13,853 bases of DNA, taken from Lachnospiraceae bacterium (GTDB lineage: Bacteria; Bacillota; Clostridia; Lachnospirales; Lachnospiraceae). Numbering within the stretch: the stretch's first letter is position 1; the number at the start of each line of letters is the position of its first letter. Position numbers and translations under genes: made by a program. The stretch is taken from assembly GCA_022790905.1 (NCBI GenBank), contig JAAVYC010000209.1:1-13853 (forward strand), given 5' to 3'. Of the stretch, positions 1 to 6,808 are shown piece after piece. Below the pieces are notes generated by a model. It ran no database searches and was not told the origin of the DNA. It saw only the letters and a list, made by a program, of their open reading frames with translations.

Positions 1-1
1 A

Positions 2-643
2 TTTGACCGTATCAGCGCAACTTTAGATGGTGAAAATACAAATATCTATGGCGGCAGTTTTCACGGAAATGAATACCATATCGTTCTCTCTCTTTCCGAA
101 AAAACAGATTCTATCATTGGAAAAAAGATACAGGTCAAACTCACAGATTTGTGTGACTCTGAAAAAACAAAACTCACAAAAATTGTCGATGAAAATTGGG
201 ATTTAACATGGACACTCGAAGGAAGCCGCGAAATTAAGACGTATGAATTCTCAGAAAAACTCGGTGATTCCAGCGCAACATTAACCGGTGCAGAGATCTC
301 TCCGATTTCTCTGAATCTCACTTTCCAGATGCCAAGAACTACTATAAAAGAAACTTATATTGACGCAGTTACGAAGGAAGAAGGCATTACAGAAACATAT
401 GCAGAACCGCCTTTTCTTGCAGGAATACGCATGAAAGACGGAGCCTTATATACCATTCTCTTTAACGGAGGACACATGGGCTATCGGGATGATACATCTG
501 ACATCTATGAGGTTTCCATCATACTAAATCGAATTTTAGACGTATCCAACATTGATTCTTTACTATTTCTAAAAGAAGGCGTAAACCTTGATTCCGAATC
601 GGAAATTACGGAAGATCTCTGTTACAGTGTTCCTGTAAAATAG
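2..643 (+). CDS. Partial extracellular protein, DUF4179/anti-sigma-like C-terminal region
   Basis: The frame is open from the left edge of the window to a TAG at 641-643, so only the last 213 residues are seen and the true start lies outside. An internal ATG at 149 is not a credible start, because coding continues smoothly upstream of it and no ribosome binding site precedes it. The fragment has no membrane segment or cysteine cluster. It alternates short beta-type stretches with acidic and Thr/Ser-rich loops, such as ENWDLTWTLEGSREIKTYEF followed by a segment containing ISPISLNLTF. This layout recalls the extracytoplasmic C-terminal part of Firmicutes DUF4179/DUF5643 proteins, many of which are anti-sigma factors with one transmembrane helix near the N-terminus. 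The family call rests on remembered pattern and is only moderately sure. A sigma-factor gene would be expected to the left. The gene converges with the phosphatase gene on the other strand. Confidence 0.6.
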   Translation, partial: FDRISATLDGENTNIYGGSFHGNEYHIVLSLSEKTDSIIGKKIQVKLTDLCDSEKTKLTKIVDENWDLTWTLEGSREIKTYEFSEKLGDSSATLTGAEISPISLNLTFQMPRTTIKETYIDAVTKEEGITETYAEPPFLAGIRMKDGALYTILFNGGHMGYRDDTSDIYEVSIILNRILDVSNIDSLLFLKEGVNLDSESEITEDLCYSVPVK

Positions 644-646
644 CAC

Positions 647-733
647 AAACGATGAGAAACACGCTCCTCGAATTTCTCACGTTCGCGGGCGGCACCAAAT
701 CGGAATGCAAGCATTCCAGCTTGTCTTATGTCT
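647..733 (-). repeat. Interspersed structured repeat, copy 1 (87 nt)
   Basis: This block aligns with 2238-2323 at roughly 88% identity: about nine substitutions, nearly all transitions, and one 1-nt gap. It holds two potential hairpins. The outer one pairs TGAGAAA (653-659) with TTTCTCA (673-679), extended by ACG/CGT. The inner one pairs 696-708 with 711-723 around the perfect core GGAATGC/GCATTCC. In minus-strand RNA the inner stem has G-U pairs where plus-strand RNA has mismatches, so the minus strand is the likelier RNA. It occupies the gap between convergent genes, downstream of the PAP2 gene. It resembles a REP-like or small non-autonomous intergenic element, but no known family is recognised. 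Confidence 0.7.
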
Positions 734-750
734 TCCGCGCAATCTAAAGA

Positions 751-807
751 ACCATCCGGTGAAACCATTTATTCTCATTCAGGTTTCACCAGACGGTTTT
801 TTATTTT
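751..807. terminator. Bidirectional intrinsic terminator between convergent genes
   Basis: Arms 751-766 (ACCATCCGGTGAAACC) and 782-797 (GGTTTCACCAGACGGT) form a 16-bp stem with a 15-nt loop. The plus strand continues into TTTTTT at 797-802 and TTTT at 804-807, a good U-tract for stopping the anti-sigma-like gene that ends at 643. In minus-strand RNA the two imperfect positions become G-U pairs and the stem is followed by a weaker TCTTT. The hairpin overlaps the last codons of the PAP2 gene, so it probably serves both convergent transcripts. Confidence 0.8.
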
Positions 808-1293
808 ATGTACGGACCATGCAATCAAACTTCCAGAGACAGCTCCCGCCAGTACATCCGACGGATAGTGTACACCAAGATATAATCTAGAAAAACTGAT
901 AAGAACAGCAAGGATCATAAAAGGGACCCCATATTTTTTCGGCAGTTCCAGATACAAAATCACAGCGACGGCAAAAGAACTTGCCGTGTGCCCGGATGGA
1001 AAAGAAAAGTCCGACTGTTTCTCGATCAGCCTATGAAGTCCATCCACAACTTCATAGGGTCTAATCCTGGCAACTACATTTTTCAAAAACACATTATTAA
1101 TCAGAAATGACAAAAGAAGAGAAGCTGACGCCTCTATACCAATTTTTCTCGTTCTTGTAAAACACAGAAAAAAAATGGCCGCCAGAATCCAAAAGATTCC
1201 GGCGTTTCCCAATTTCGTAATCTGTCTAAAAAATGCGCTCAGCCAGGGAGTTCTCAAATATTCCTGGATCCACAATAGGATCGACGCATCCAT
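775..1293 (-). CDS. PAP2-family membrane phosphatase (undecaprenyl-PP or lipid phosphatase type)
   Basis: This 172-residue integral membrane protein carries the complete PAP2 (type 2 phosphatidic acid phosphatase) signature. K71 to R78-P79 lies in KNVVARIRPY (motif 1), P99-S100-G101-H102 is motif 2, and S135-R136 with H142 and D146 lies in SRLYLGVHYPSD (motif 3). H142 is expected to be the phosphohistidine nucleophile and H102 the acid. Hydrophobic stretches near residues 31-45, 55-70, 103-115, 123-135 and 147-160 suggest about five or six helices. Small bacterial PAP2 proteins of this size often dephosphorylate undecaprenyl pyrophosphate (BcrC-like) or phosphatidylglycerol phosphate; the sequence alone does not say which. 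The ATG at 1291-1293 has GGAGG 7 nt upstream. The gene starts 17 nt after the mrp-like gene stops, so the two are probably co-transcribed. Its last codons form part of the terminator hairpin. Confidence 0.9.
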   Translation of the reverse strand: MDASILLWIQEYLRTPWLSAFFRQITKLGNAGIFWILAAIFFLCFTRTRKIGIEASASLLLSFLINNVFLKNVVARIRPYEVVDGLHRLIEKQSDFSFPSGHTASSFAVAVILYLELPKKYGVPFMILAVLISFSRLYLGVHYPSDVLAGAVSGSLIAWSVHKIKNRLVKPE

Positions 1294-1310
1294 ATCATAT
1301 CCTCCATCTT

Positions 1311-2156
1311 TTACAGATTCTCCAATTTTTTTATTCCAGTTTCCAGATATGGACTTTCTACTTCATGGAAGAGCCCCTCATCTGCTGCCTGGGCATATTT
1401 TGGCTCAAGTGGAAGTTTTCCAAGCACCTCAATGCCAAGTCCACCGGCTACTTCCTCGATATGGCTTTCCCCAAACATTGAAATTTTCTTTCCACAATCA
1501 GGGCACTTGAGATAACTAAAGTTCTCAACGACGCCCAAAACCGGAATATCCATCATAGCAGCCATATGATAGGCTTTTTTTACAATCATCTGCACCAATT
1601 CCTGCGGCGATGTCACAATGATAATGCCATCTACCGGAAGAGATTGAAATACCGTAAGCGGTACATCTCCCGTCCCTGGCGGCATATCGACAAACAGATA
1701 GTCCAGATCACCCCATACCACATCACTCCAGAACTGTTTTACCGTTCCTGCAATCACCGGTCCGCGCCAGACCACCGGAGCCTCCTCATCTTCCATCAAA
1801 AGATTGATGGACATAACTTTGATTCCGTTTGCGGCCTCGATCGGATACATCCCCAAATCATTGCCAGTCGCCGGACCGTGTACGCCAAACATTTTCGGAA
1901 TCGAAGGACCTGTAATATCCGCATCGAGGATTCCCACCTGGTAACCCTCTTTTCTCATCTGCGTGGCAAACGCCGCCGTTACGAACGACTTTCCGACTCC
2001 GCCTTTTCCGCTGACAACACCGATTACCTTCTTTACAGATGAATGCGCATTCATAGGCACAGAAAAATCCGGTTTTGCCCCTGTATTTTGTGCACATCCC
2101 TCACAGCTCTCTTTTGTACAGCTAGATGCACCGCTGCACTCTCTATTTTCTGGCAT
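1311..2156 (-). CDS. mrp: Mrp/NBP35-type P-loop ATPase, Fe-S cluster carrier
   Basis: A 281-residue cytoplasmic protein of the Mrp/ApbC/NBP35 family, which assembles Fe-S clusters and transfers them to target apoproteins using ATP. The deviant Walker A GKGGVGKS is at residues 50-57, DADITGPSIPKMFG at 78-91, and the Walker B-like region FVDMPPGTGD at 155-164. A C-terminal CPDC pair (C218, C221) matches the conserved cluster-binding CxxC. The N-terminal extension adds four cysteines (C7, C13, C18, C21), recalling the ferredoxin-like N-terminus of NBP35, although the spacing differs. I chose the ATG at 2154-2156 because AAGGAGGG lies about 8 nt upstream and a good sigma-A promoter lies just beyond. 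The longer reading from 2228 would start upstream of that promoter. The PAP2 gene follows after 17 nt. Its client protein is not evident from the neighbours. Confidence 0.93.
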   Translation of the reverse strand: MPENRECSGASSCTKESCEGCAQNTGAKPDFSVPMNAHSSVKKVIGVVSGKGGVGKSFVTAAFATQMRKEGYQVGILDADITGPSIPKMFGVHGPATGNDLGMYPIEAANGIKVMSINLLMEDEEAPVVWRGPVIAGTVKQFWSDVVWGDLDYLFVDMPPGTGDVPLTVFQSLPVDGIIIVTSPQELVQMIVKKAYHMAAMMDIPVLGVVENFSYLKCPDCGKKISMFGESHIEEVAGGLGIEVLGKLPLEPKYAQAADEGLFHEVESPYLETGIKKLENL

Positions 2157-2186
2157 ATCTTTTCCCTCCTTACTATATCTTGAGGT

Positions 2187-2215
2187 AGTATATCCCATTT
2201 TCTCTATTTTTTCAA
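2187..2215 (-). promoter_or_regulatory. Sigma-A promoter of the mrp-PAP2 unit
   Basis: Read on the minus strand, TTGAAA (2210-2215) and TATACT (2187-2192) are separated by exactly 17 nt. Transcription would start near 2180, leaving a leader of about 24 nt with AAGGAGGG before the ATG at 2156. This supports the shorter mrp start and separates mrp-PAP2 from the spoIVA unit upstream. Confidence 0.7.
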
Positions 2216-2237
2216 TCCGTATTCCCAAAGATTACGA

Positions 2238-2323
2238 AAACGATAAGAAACAGCTCCTCGAGTTTTTCACGTTCGCGAGCGGCGCCAAATTGGAACGCAA
2301 GCATTCCAGCTTGGCTTATGCCT
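2238..2323 (-). repeat. Interspersed structured repeat, copy 2 (86 nt)
   Basis: This is a direct repeat of 647-733 with a single 1-nt deletion and mostly transitional differences. It begins one base after the stop codon of the small secreted protein gene (2324) and ends about 22 nt before the -35 box of mrp. Arms 2286-2298 and 2301-2313 form the same inner hairpin. The core here is GGAACGC/GCATTCC, which is mismatched in plus-strand RNA but a U-G pair in minus-strand RNA. No U-tract follows, so it is not a standard terminator. Confidence 0.7.
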
Positions 2324-2830
2324 TTATATTTTCATATTCTTCTGAGCCGTCAATGTAAGACCTCCGTAGCACTTTATTTTTGAAGTCTGATTGCTGCTCC
2401 TCTTTAACGTATCATTATTTATGATTTGTTTCAATTTTCCCTTCTTATACTGAAAAATACCATTGACACCATCTCCGTTATCTCCCGGAAAGTACAGATA
2501 CAAAAATGGCTTTCCATTCTTTAGTGTACATAACGTTGCATTGATATGATATGCCGATGGATGATTCCAAGATATAGCGGTCTTTCCATTGACTATCACA
2601 GAAATCTTTTCATAATAATCTCCGTACTGGTCTTTGGTTCCCTGGATTCTGATCGTATCCTTTTTCTTATCTCCGGTGATATCATAATTTTTATAAGTTT
2701 TCCCCTCTTTTAATTTAACTTTCGCTGCCTTTGCCGCATTTGCAGTCTTGCTCGGACAGAGCAATAATGCCAGTGCAAAAAGATATAAATAATATGACAT
2801 AGATCCCGCAAAATGTCTATGAATTTCCAT
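2324..2830 (-). CDS. Small secreted protein of unknown function, coupled to spoIVA
   Basis: A 168-residue protein I cannot assign to a named family. Residues 11-32 form a signal peptide-like segment (MSYYLYLFALALLLCPSKTA), with a plausible signal peptidase I site near ANA-AKA at about 30-33. The mature part is about 135 residues, lysine-rich, with DITGDKKKDTIRI near 50-62, a short Asp-rich motif seen in some secreted Lachnospiraceae proteins with calcium-type repeats. A PGDNGDGVNG loop lies near 114-123. The ATG at 2828-2830 is separated by 1 nt from the spoIVA stop and has no well-placed ribosome binding site, so translation is probably coupled to spoIVA. A second ATG (residue 11) is possible, but it would leave the signal peptide without positive charge at its N-terminus. 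A sporulation role is inferred from position only. Confidence 0.75.
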   Translation of the reverse strand: MEIHRHFAGSMSYYLYLFALALLLCPSKTANAAKAAKVKLKEGKTYKNYDITGDKKKDTIRIQGTKDQYGDYYEKISVIVNGKTAISWNHPSAYHINATLCTLKNGKPFLYLYFPGDNGDGVNGIFQYKKGKLKQIINNDTLKRSSNQTSKIKCYGGLTLTAQKNMKI

Positions 2831-2831
2831 G

Positions 2832-4319
2832 TCAAATGATGATGCAGACTAGACCTCCATTGGAATCGTTGACAATCTTTTGCATGGTATCTTGCAATTT
2901 CATCTGGCTCTCGTCATCCATCATCGAAATCTTACTGCGGATGCCGTCTTCCATCAATTCTCCAATTGATTTACCAAAAATATTGGTGCTCCACACACCT
3001 TCTTCAGTGTTCTGTCCCTCTTTAATATATTCGATCAAATCTTTTGCCTGTTCCTCATTTCCCACAATCGGGGCCACTTCTGTCTCAATATTAGCTTTGA
3101 TCATATGAATGCTCGGCGAACTTGCCTTCATCTTCACACCATATTTGCTTCCATGCTTGATTAAAACAGGCTCCTCTAATGTAATATCTGCAAGTCCTGG
3201 ATTGACTACTCCATAGCCTTTTATTTTGACAGAGTTCATCGCATCTTCCACTTTTTCGTACTCTTTTTTCATTCCCGCGAGTTCTTTAATCATCGAAATC
3301 AACTGGTATTCGCCGTGAATCTCCACACCAGTCAACTCACTCATGTTTTCGTAATAATATTTCTCACCGATTTCTAGGCACAGATTTACGCTTCCCGTCG
3401 CAAGATCCATTTTATCGAGTTTGATCTGTTCTATGTAATCCCCATCCGTATCAAAGGAATATCCGATGAGATCTTTGATATATGTAATATCTCTTAAAAA
3501 ATTCTTTGCATTGGAGATGATACTCTGTTTGATCTCCGTTCCAATATCGAGCATTTCCACCCATTTCGGCATATAAAAGTTCATGCGCACAACCGGAAAT
3601 TCATAGAGAATCGCCTGCAAAATTCTAGATATATCTTCTCTTTTAAGCTGTTCACAGTTAATTGGCATAACAGTAACTTGATACTTTTCTTGCATCTGCT
3701 CTGCCAACTTTTTTGTCTCATCGCTGTAAGGTTTCGCAGAATTCAAAAGTACGATAAATGGTTTTCCAAGACCTTTTAATTCCATTACCGTCTTTTCTTC
3801 CGGTTCCGCGTAATTCTCCCTTGGAATATCCGTAAAAGAACCGTCTGAGGCAACCACAATCCCGATGGTGGAATGTTCACTGATTACTTTCTTTGTTCCA
3901 ATCTCAGCCGCCTGTGTAAATGGTACTTCATAATCAAACCACGGTGTTTTTACCATCCGCTCCGCTTCATTTTCCATATGTCCGCTAGCGCCTTCCACCA
4001 TATAGCCGACGCAGTCAATTAAACGGATCTTTACCTCCGTCCCATCTTCTAATGTAATCTGAGCCGCTTCCTTTGGAATGAATTTCGGCTCTGTCGTCAT
4101 AATCGTCTTGCCCGCAGCCGACTGCGGCATCTCATCGATTGTGCGCTCTCTGTCATGCTCATCACTCATAAACGGAAGTACCATCTGCTCCATAAAACGT
4201 TTGATAAACGTCGACTTTCCCGTTCTGACTGCTCCGATCACTCCCAGATAAATTTCGCCTTTTGTTCTAGCACTGATATCCTTGTAAATATCAAAGGATG
4301 AAGTATTAAAATTGTCCAT
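2832..4319 (-). CDS. spoIVA: Stage IV sporulation protein A (spore coat morphogenetic ATPase)
   Basis: A 495-residue protein close in length to Bacillus subtilis SpoIVA (492). SpoIVA is made in the mother cell and polymerises on the forespore surface with ATP hydrolysis, forming the basement layer of the coat and helping cortex assembly. Walker A GAVRTGKS is at residues 29-36, the sensor threonines T75-T76 in KTIMTTEPKF, and the Walker B aspartate D102 in LIDCVGYMV. All three sit five residues later than K30, T70/T71 and D97 of the B. subtilis protein as I recall it. The C-terminus GGLVCIII matches the family's conserved hydrophobic tail, needed for anchoring through SpoVM. The ATG at 4317-4319 has GGGAGG about 8 nt upstream. 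An in-frame upstream start at 4352 would fall inside the probable promoter. A small secreted protein gene follows after 1 nt. Confidence 0.97.
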   Translation of the reverse strand: MDNFNTSSFDIYKDISARTKGEIYLGVIGAVRTGKSTFIKRFMEQMVLPFMSDEHDRERTIDEMPQSAAGKTIMTTEPKFIPKEAAQITLEDGTEVKIRLIDCVGYMVEGASGHMENEAERMVKTPWFDYEVPFTQAAEIGTKKVISEHSTIGIVVASDGSFTDIPRENYAEPEEKTVMELKGLGKPFIVLLNSAKPYSDETKKLAEQMQEKYQVTVMPINCEQLKREDISRILQAILYEFPVVRMNFYMPKWVEMLDIGTEIKQSIISNAKNFLRDITYIKDLIGYSFDTDGDYIEQIKLDKMDLATGSVNLCLEIGEKYYYENMSELTGVEIHGEYQLISMIKELAGMKKEYEKVEDAMNSVKIKGYGVVNPGLADITLEEPVLIKHGSKYGVKMKASSPSIHMIKANIETEVAPIVGNEEQAKDLIEYIKEGQNTEEGVWSTNIFGKSIGELMEDGIRSKISMMDDESQMKLQDTMQKIVNDSNGGLVCIII

Positions 4320-4347
4320 AAAAATTCCTCCCGCATATACTATTTCA

Positions 4348-4377
4348 TACATATGCGAGAGGAAATCTCTTTATACC
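4348..4377 (-). promoter_or_regulatory. Candidate sigma-E-type promoter of spoIVA
   Basis: On the minus strand, GGTATAAA (4370-4377) and CATATGTA (4348-4355) are 14 nt apart. They resemble the mother-cell sigma-E pattern, an ATA-containing -35 with a CATA-type -10 and a spacer of about 14 nt. Transcription would start near 4341, giving a leader of about 22 nt before the ATG at 4319. B. subtilis spoIVA is known to be sigma-E dependent. The -35 match is partial, so this is a candidate only. Confidence 0.45.
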
Positions 4378-4398
4378 TGCAAACGATAGGCCTGATCT

Positions 4399-5904
4399 TT
4401 ACTGACTATCACAACATTCTGATTCTCTCCTCAGCCTACCATATAACTCCATTTTACCATACAACTTTTTCGCCAAATTCATATTAACTTCCCCAGAAAG
4501 TGCTCTCCACTTCCAGTTACATCCCAAAGTAGACGGAATATTCATGCGCGCTTTAGAGCCAAGGCCGATCAAATCCTGCATGGTAACAATCGCTAAATTT
4601 GCCGCACTCATCCAAGCACCGCGCATCATGCCCCAGTTATATCCCTCTTCTTTTGTGAGCTGTAAATATTCTTTTGCATTTTTCACACACTCTTTTGGAG
4701 CGGTTTTCATCCAGCCAAGGATCGTGTCATTGTCATGTGTCCCCGTATAGACCACACAGTGCTTTTCATAATTGTGAGGCATATAGTTGCTGTCATCCCT
4801 AGAATCGAATGCAAACTGTACTACCTTCATTCCAGGATACCCAGAATCTTCCACGAGTTTTAACACCGAAGGCGTCAAAAAACCGAGATCTTCCACAATA
4901 ATATTCAACTCTCCCAGCTTCTCTTTTAAGACGTCAAAGAGTTCCATACCAGGTCCATCTCTCCACTCTCCTGCGCGGGCCGTCGTATCCTCTCCCGGTA
5001 TTGCGTAATACGAATCAAATCCCCGGAAGTGATCGATACGAACCACATCGTAAAGTTTCGCCATTTTTTTCATGCGCAGCGTCCACCAATGGTAGCCGTC
5101 TTTTTTCATAACATCCCAGCGAAACAGCGGATTTCCCCAGAGCTGTCCATCCTCGGAAAAAGCATCGGGCGGACATCCCGCAACATCAATCGGTTCCAAA
5201 TTCTCATCCAGATAAAACTGTGACGGATTCGCCCAGACATCGACACTGTCACCCGCAACGTAAATCGGAACATCCCCGATGATCTGAATCCCCTTTTCAT
5301 TGGCGTAGGACTTCAATTCTCTCCACTGCTTAAAAAACAGATATTGCAGCATCTTCCAAAAAGAAATCTCTTCCCTGTAAGTTTCTTTTGCCTCCGCAAT
5401 CGCTTCCGGCTCCCGAAATTTTAACGGGCGTTCCCATTCTGACCAGCGTGCTCCTCCATACGCCTCTTTCAGACTCATAAACAGGGCAAAATCCTCCAGC
5501 CAGTCGCACTCTTCTTCACAAAAAACGGCATAATCTTCCGGTTCATCCGAGAAAAAACGGCTCTGCGCCCTTTTTAACAGATCATAGCGATTCACATATA
5601 AAAGAGCATAATCCACCTCATCCTCTTTTTCAAACCACAAATACTCCTGACACTCACTCTTTTTAAGCAACTTATCTGCACAAAGATATTCCAGATCTAT
5701 GAAATACGGATTACCCGCAAATCCGGATGGTGACTGATAGGGAGAATCCCCATAACTAGTCGGGCAGACCGGCAACATCTGCCAATAAGTCTGCCCTGCC
5801 CGCTCTAAAAAATCTACAAATTTTTTCGCCTGTTTTCCCATCGTTCCGATTCCATACGGAGATGGCAGGGATGATATGTGCATCAACACACCACTGCTTC
5901 TCAT
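4399..5904 (-). CDS. malQ: 4-alpha-glucanotransferase (amylomaltase, GH77)
   Basis: A 501-residue cytoplasmic enzyme that disproportionates maltodextrins, moving alpha-1,4-glucan segments between chains and releasing glucose. The GH77 motifs are in order: the N-terminal GVLMHISSLPSPYGIG, GDVPIYVAGDSVDVWANPSQ near 210-229, VVRIDHFRGF with nucleophile D291, IIVEDLGFLTP with acid/base E338, and YTGTHDND with D391. These lie close to the Thermus amylomaltase positions (D293, E340, D395), and the length fits the short bacterial form. Starts at 5913 and 5904 are both in frame. I favour the ATG at 5902-5904 because GAGAGG lies about 8-9 nt upstream, whereas it directly abuts the other. The gene follows the sugar permease genes after 64 nt with no terminator, so it belongs to the transport operon and points to maltodextrin as the imported sugar. 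Confidence 0.95.
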   Translation of the reverse strand: MRSSGVLMHISSLPSPYGIGTMGKQAKKFVDFLERAGQTYWQMLPVCPTSYGDSPYQSPSGFAGNPYFIDLEYLCADKLLKKSECQEYLWFEKEDEVDYALLYVNRYDLLKRAQSRFFSDEPEDYAVFCEEECDWLEDFALFMSLKEAYGGARWSEWERPLKFREPEAIAEAKETYREEISFWKMLQYLFFKQWRELKSYANEKGIQIIGDVPIYVAGDSVDVWANPSQFYLDENLEPIDVAGCPPDAFSEDGQLWGNPLFRWDVMKKDGYHWWTLRMKKMAKLYDVVRIDHFRGFDSYYAIPGEDTTARAGEWRDGPGMELFDVLKEKLGELNIIVEDLGFLTPSVLKLVEDSGYPGMKVVQFAFDSRDDSNYMPHNYEKHCVVYTGTHDNDTILGWMKTAPKECVKNAKEYLQLTKEEGYNWGMMRGAWMSAANLAIVTMQDLIGLGSKARMNIPSTLGCNWKWRALSGEVNMNLAKKLYGKMELYGRLRRESECCDSQ

Positions 5905-5968
5905 CACTTTCATCCTCTCACTAACTCTCTCATTTTCTTTTGTGACTATTGATATCTACAATCTCATG

Positions 5969-6808
5969 TTAACCTTTTACGGCACCTGCTACCACGCCTT
6001 CGATAATATATTTTTGACAGGTCATATAAAAAATAATAATCGGAACAACGGATAATACCAGCATCGCCATCAGGGCACCCATATCCTTATTTCCATTCGT
6101 CCCCACCAACATCTGTATTACAACCGGTATCGTCTTATACTTAGTGCTGATACCAATCACCAGATAGGGAAGCAAAAAGACATTCCATATCCACTTCTCA
6201 TTTAAAATGGCAACAGTAATCGCCGTCGGCTTCAATATCGGAAATACCACTCTAAAATAAGTCTGTAAAGGCGTACAGCCATCAATCATTGCCGCTTCCT
6301 CCATCTCAATCGGAATACTCTTTACAAACCCTGCAAACATAAACACGGATAATCCGGCACCGAATCCTAAATATAGAATACACATTCCAAGCGGATTTCT
6401 CAAGTGAAATTTATCCGCTAAGTCTGTCATTGTGAACATCACCATCTGAAAAGGCACAACCATGGAAAATACAAATAAATAATAGAGCACCGATGTCGTC
6501 TTTCCTTTTACTCTCGTCAAATAATATGCCGTCATCGACGTAAACAGAATAATAAACGCAACTGACGCAATTGTGATAAAAAGCGACCAACCCGCCGCCT
6601 GAATCAGTCCCGTTCTCTCGAGTCCATTTACATAATTTGTAATTCCGGCAAATAATTTTCCTGTCGGAAGCTCAAATGGCTGCTTACTGATAAAAAATTT
6701 TCCTTTAAAAGAGTTCAGAATAATAAAATATAGAGGAAACAGAACGACAACTGTCACGATACACAAAATCACATAGATCAAGAGATTGCTCTTCTTTCTT
6801 TTCGTCAC
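5969..6808 (-). CDS. Carbohydrate ABC transporter permease, MalG type
   Basis: A 279-residue inner-membrane permease of the CUT1 family (MalG/LacG/MsmG type), the second membrane subunit of a binding-protein-dependent sugar importer. About six hydrophobic segments are visible, the first at residues 8-31. The cytoplasmic EAA loop that docks the ATPase is at about 170-193 (EEAAMIDGCTPLQTYF, then VVFPILKP), with the family's G and P spacing intact. The protein ends in EGVVAGAVKG, the usual C-terminus of this family. The start codon is GTG (6806-6808) and overlaps the stop of the upstream permease in a GTGA, with AAGGAGGT just upstream, a classic translationally coupled pair. It probably pairs with the MalF-type subunit and the lipoprotein encoded upstream. 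The sugar is inferred from malQ next door. Confidence 0.93.
   Translation of the reverse strand: MTKRKKSNLLIYVILCIVTVVVLFPLYFIILNSFKGKFFISKQPFELPTGKLFAGITNYVNGLERTGLIQAAGWSLFITIASVAFIILFTSMTAYYLTRVKGKTTSVLYYLFVFSMVVPFQMVMFTMTDLADKFHLRNPLGMCILYLGFGAGLSVFMFAGFVKSIPIEMEEAAMIDGCTPLQTYFRVVFPILKPTAITVAILNEKWIWNVFLLPYLVIGISTKYKTIPVVIQMLVGTNGNKDMGALMAMLVLSVVPIIIFYMTCQKYIIEGVVAGAVKG

Noticed and set aside
2157..2228. Longer N-terminus for the Mrp-like protein, starting at 2228
   Set aside because: It would begin upstream of a good sigma-A promoter (2187-2215), and the added residues look non-conserved. The ATG at 2156 has an ideal ribosome binding site.
1963..2358. 131-codon plus-strand frame across the mrp start and repeat copy 2
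   Set aside because: It is antisense to mrp, has no ribosome binding site, and crosses the mrp promoter and the repeat. It is a shadow frame.
4320..4352. Longer N-terminus for SpoIVA, starting at 4352
   Set aside because: The added codons overlap the probable promoter and ribosome binding site, and the family N-terminus begins at the MDNFN methionine.
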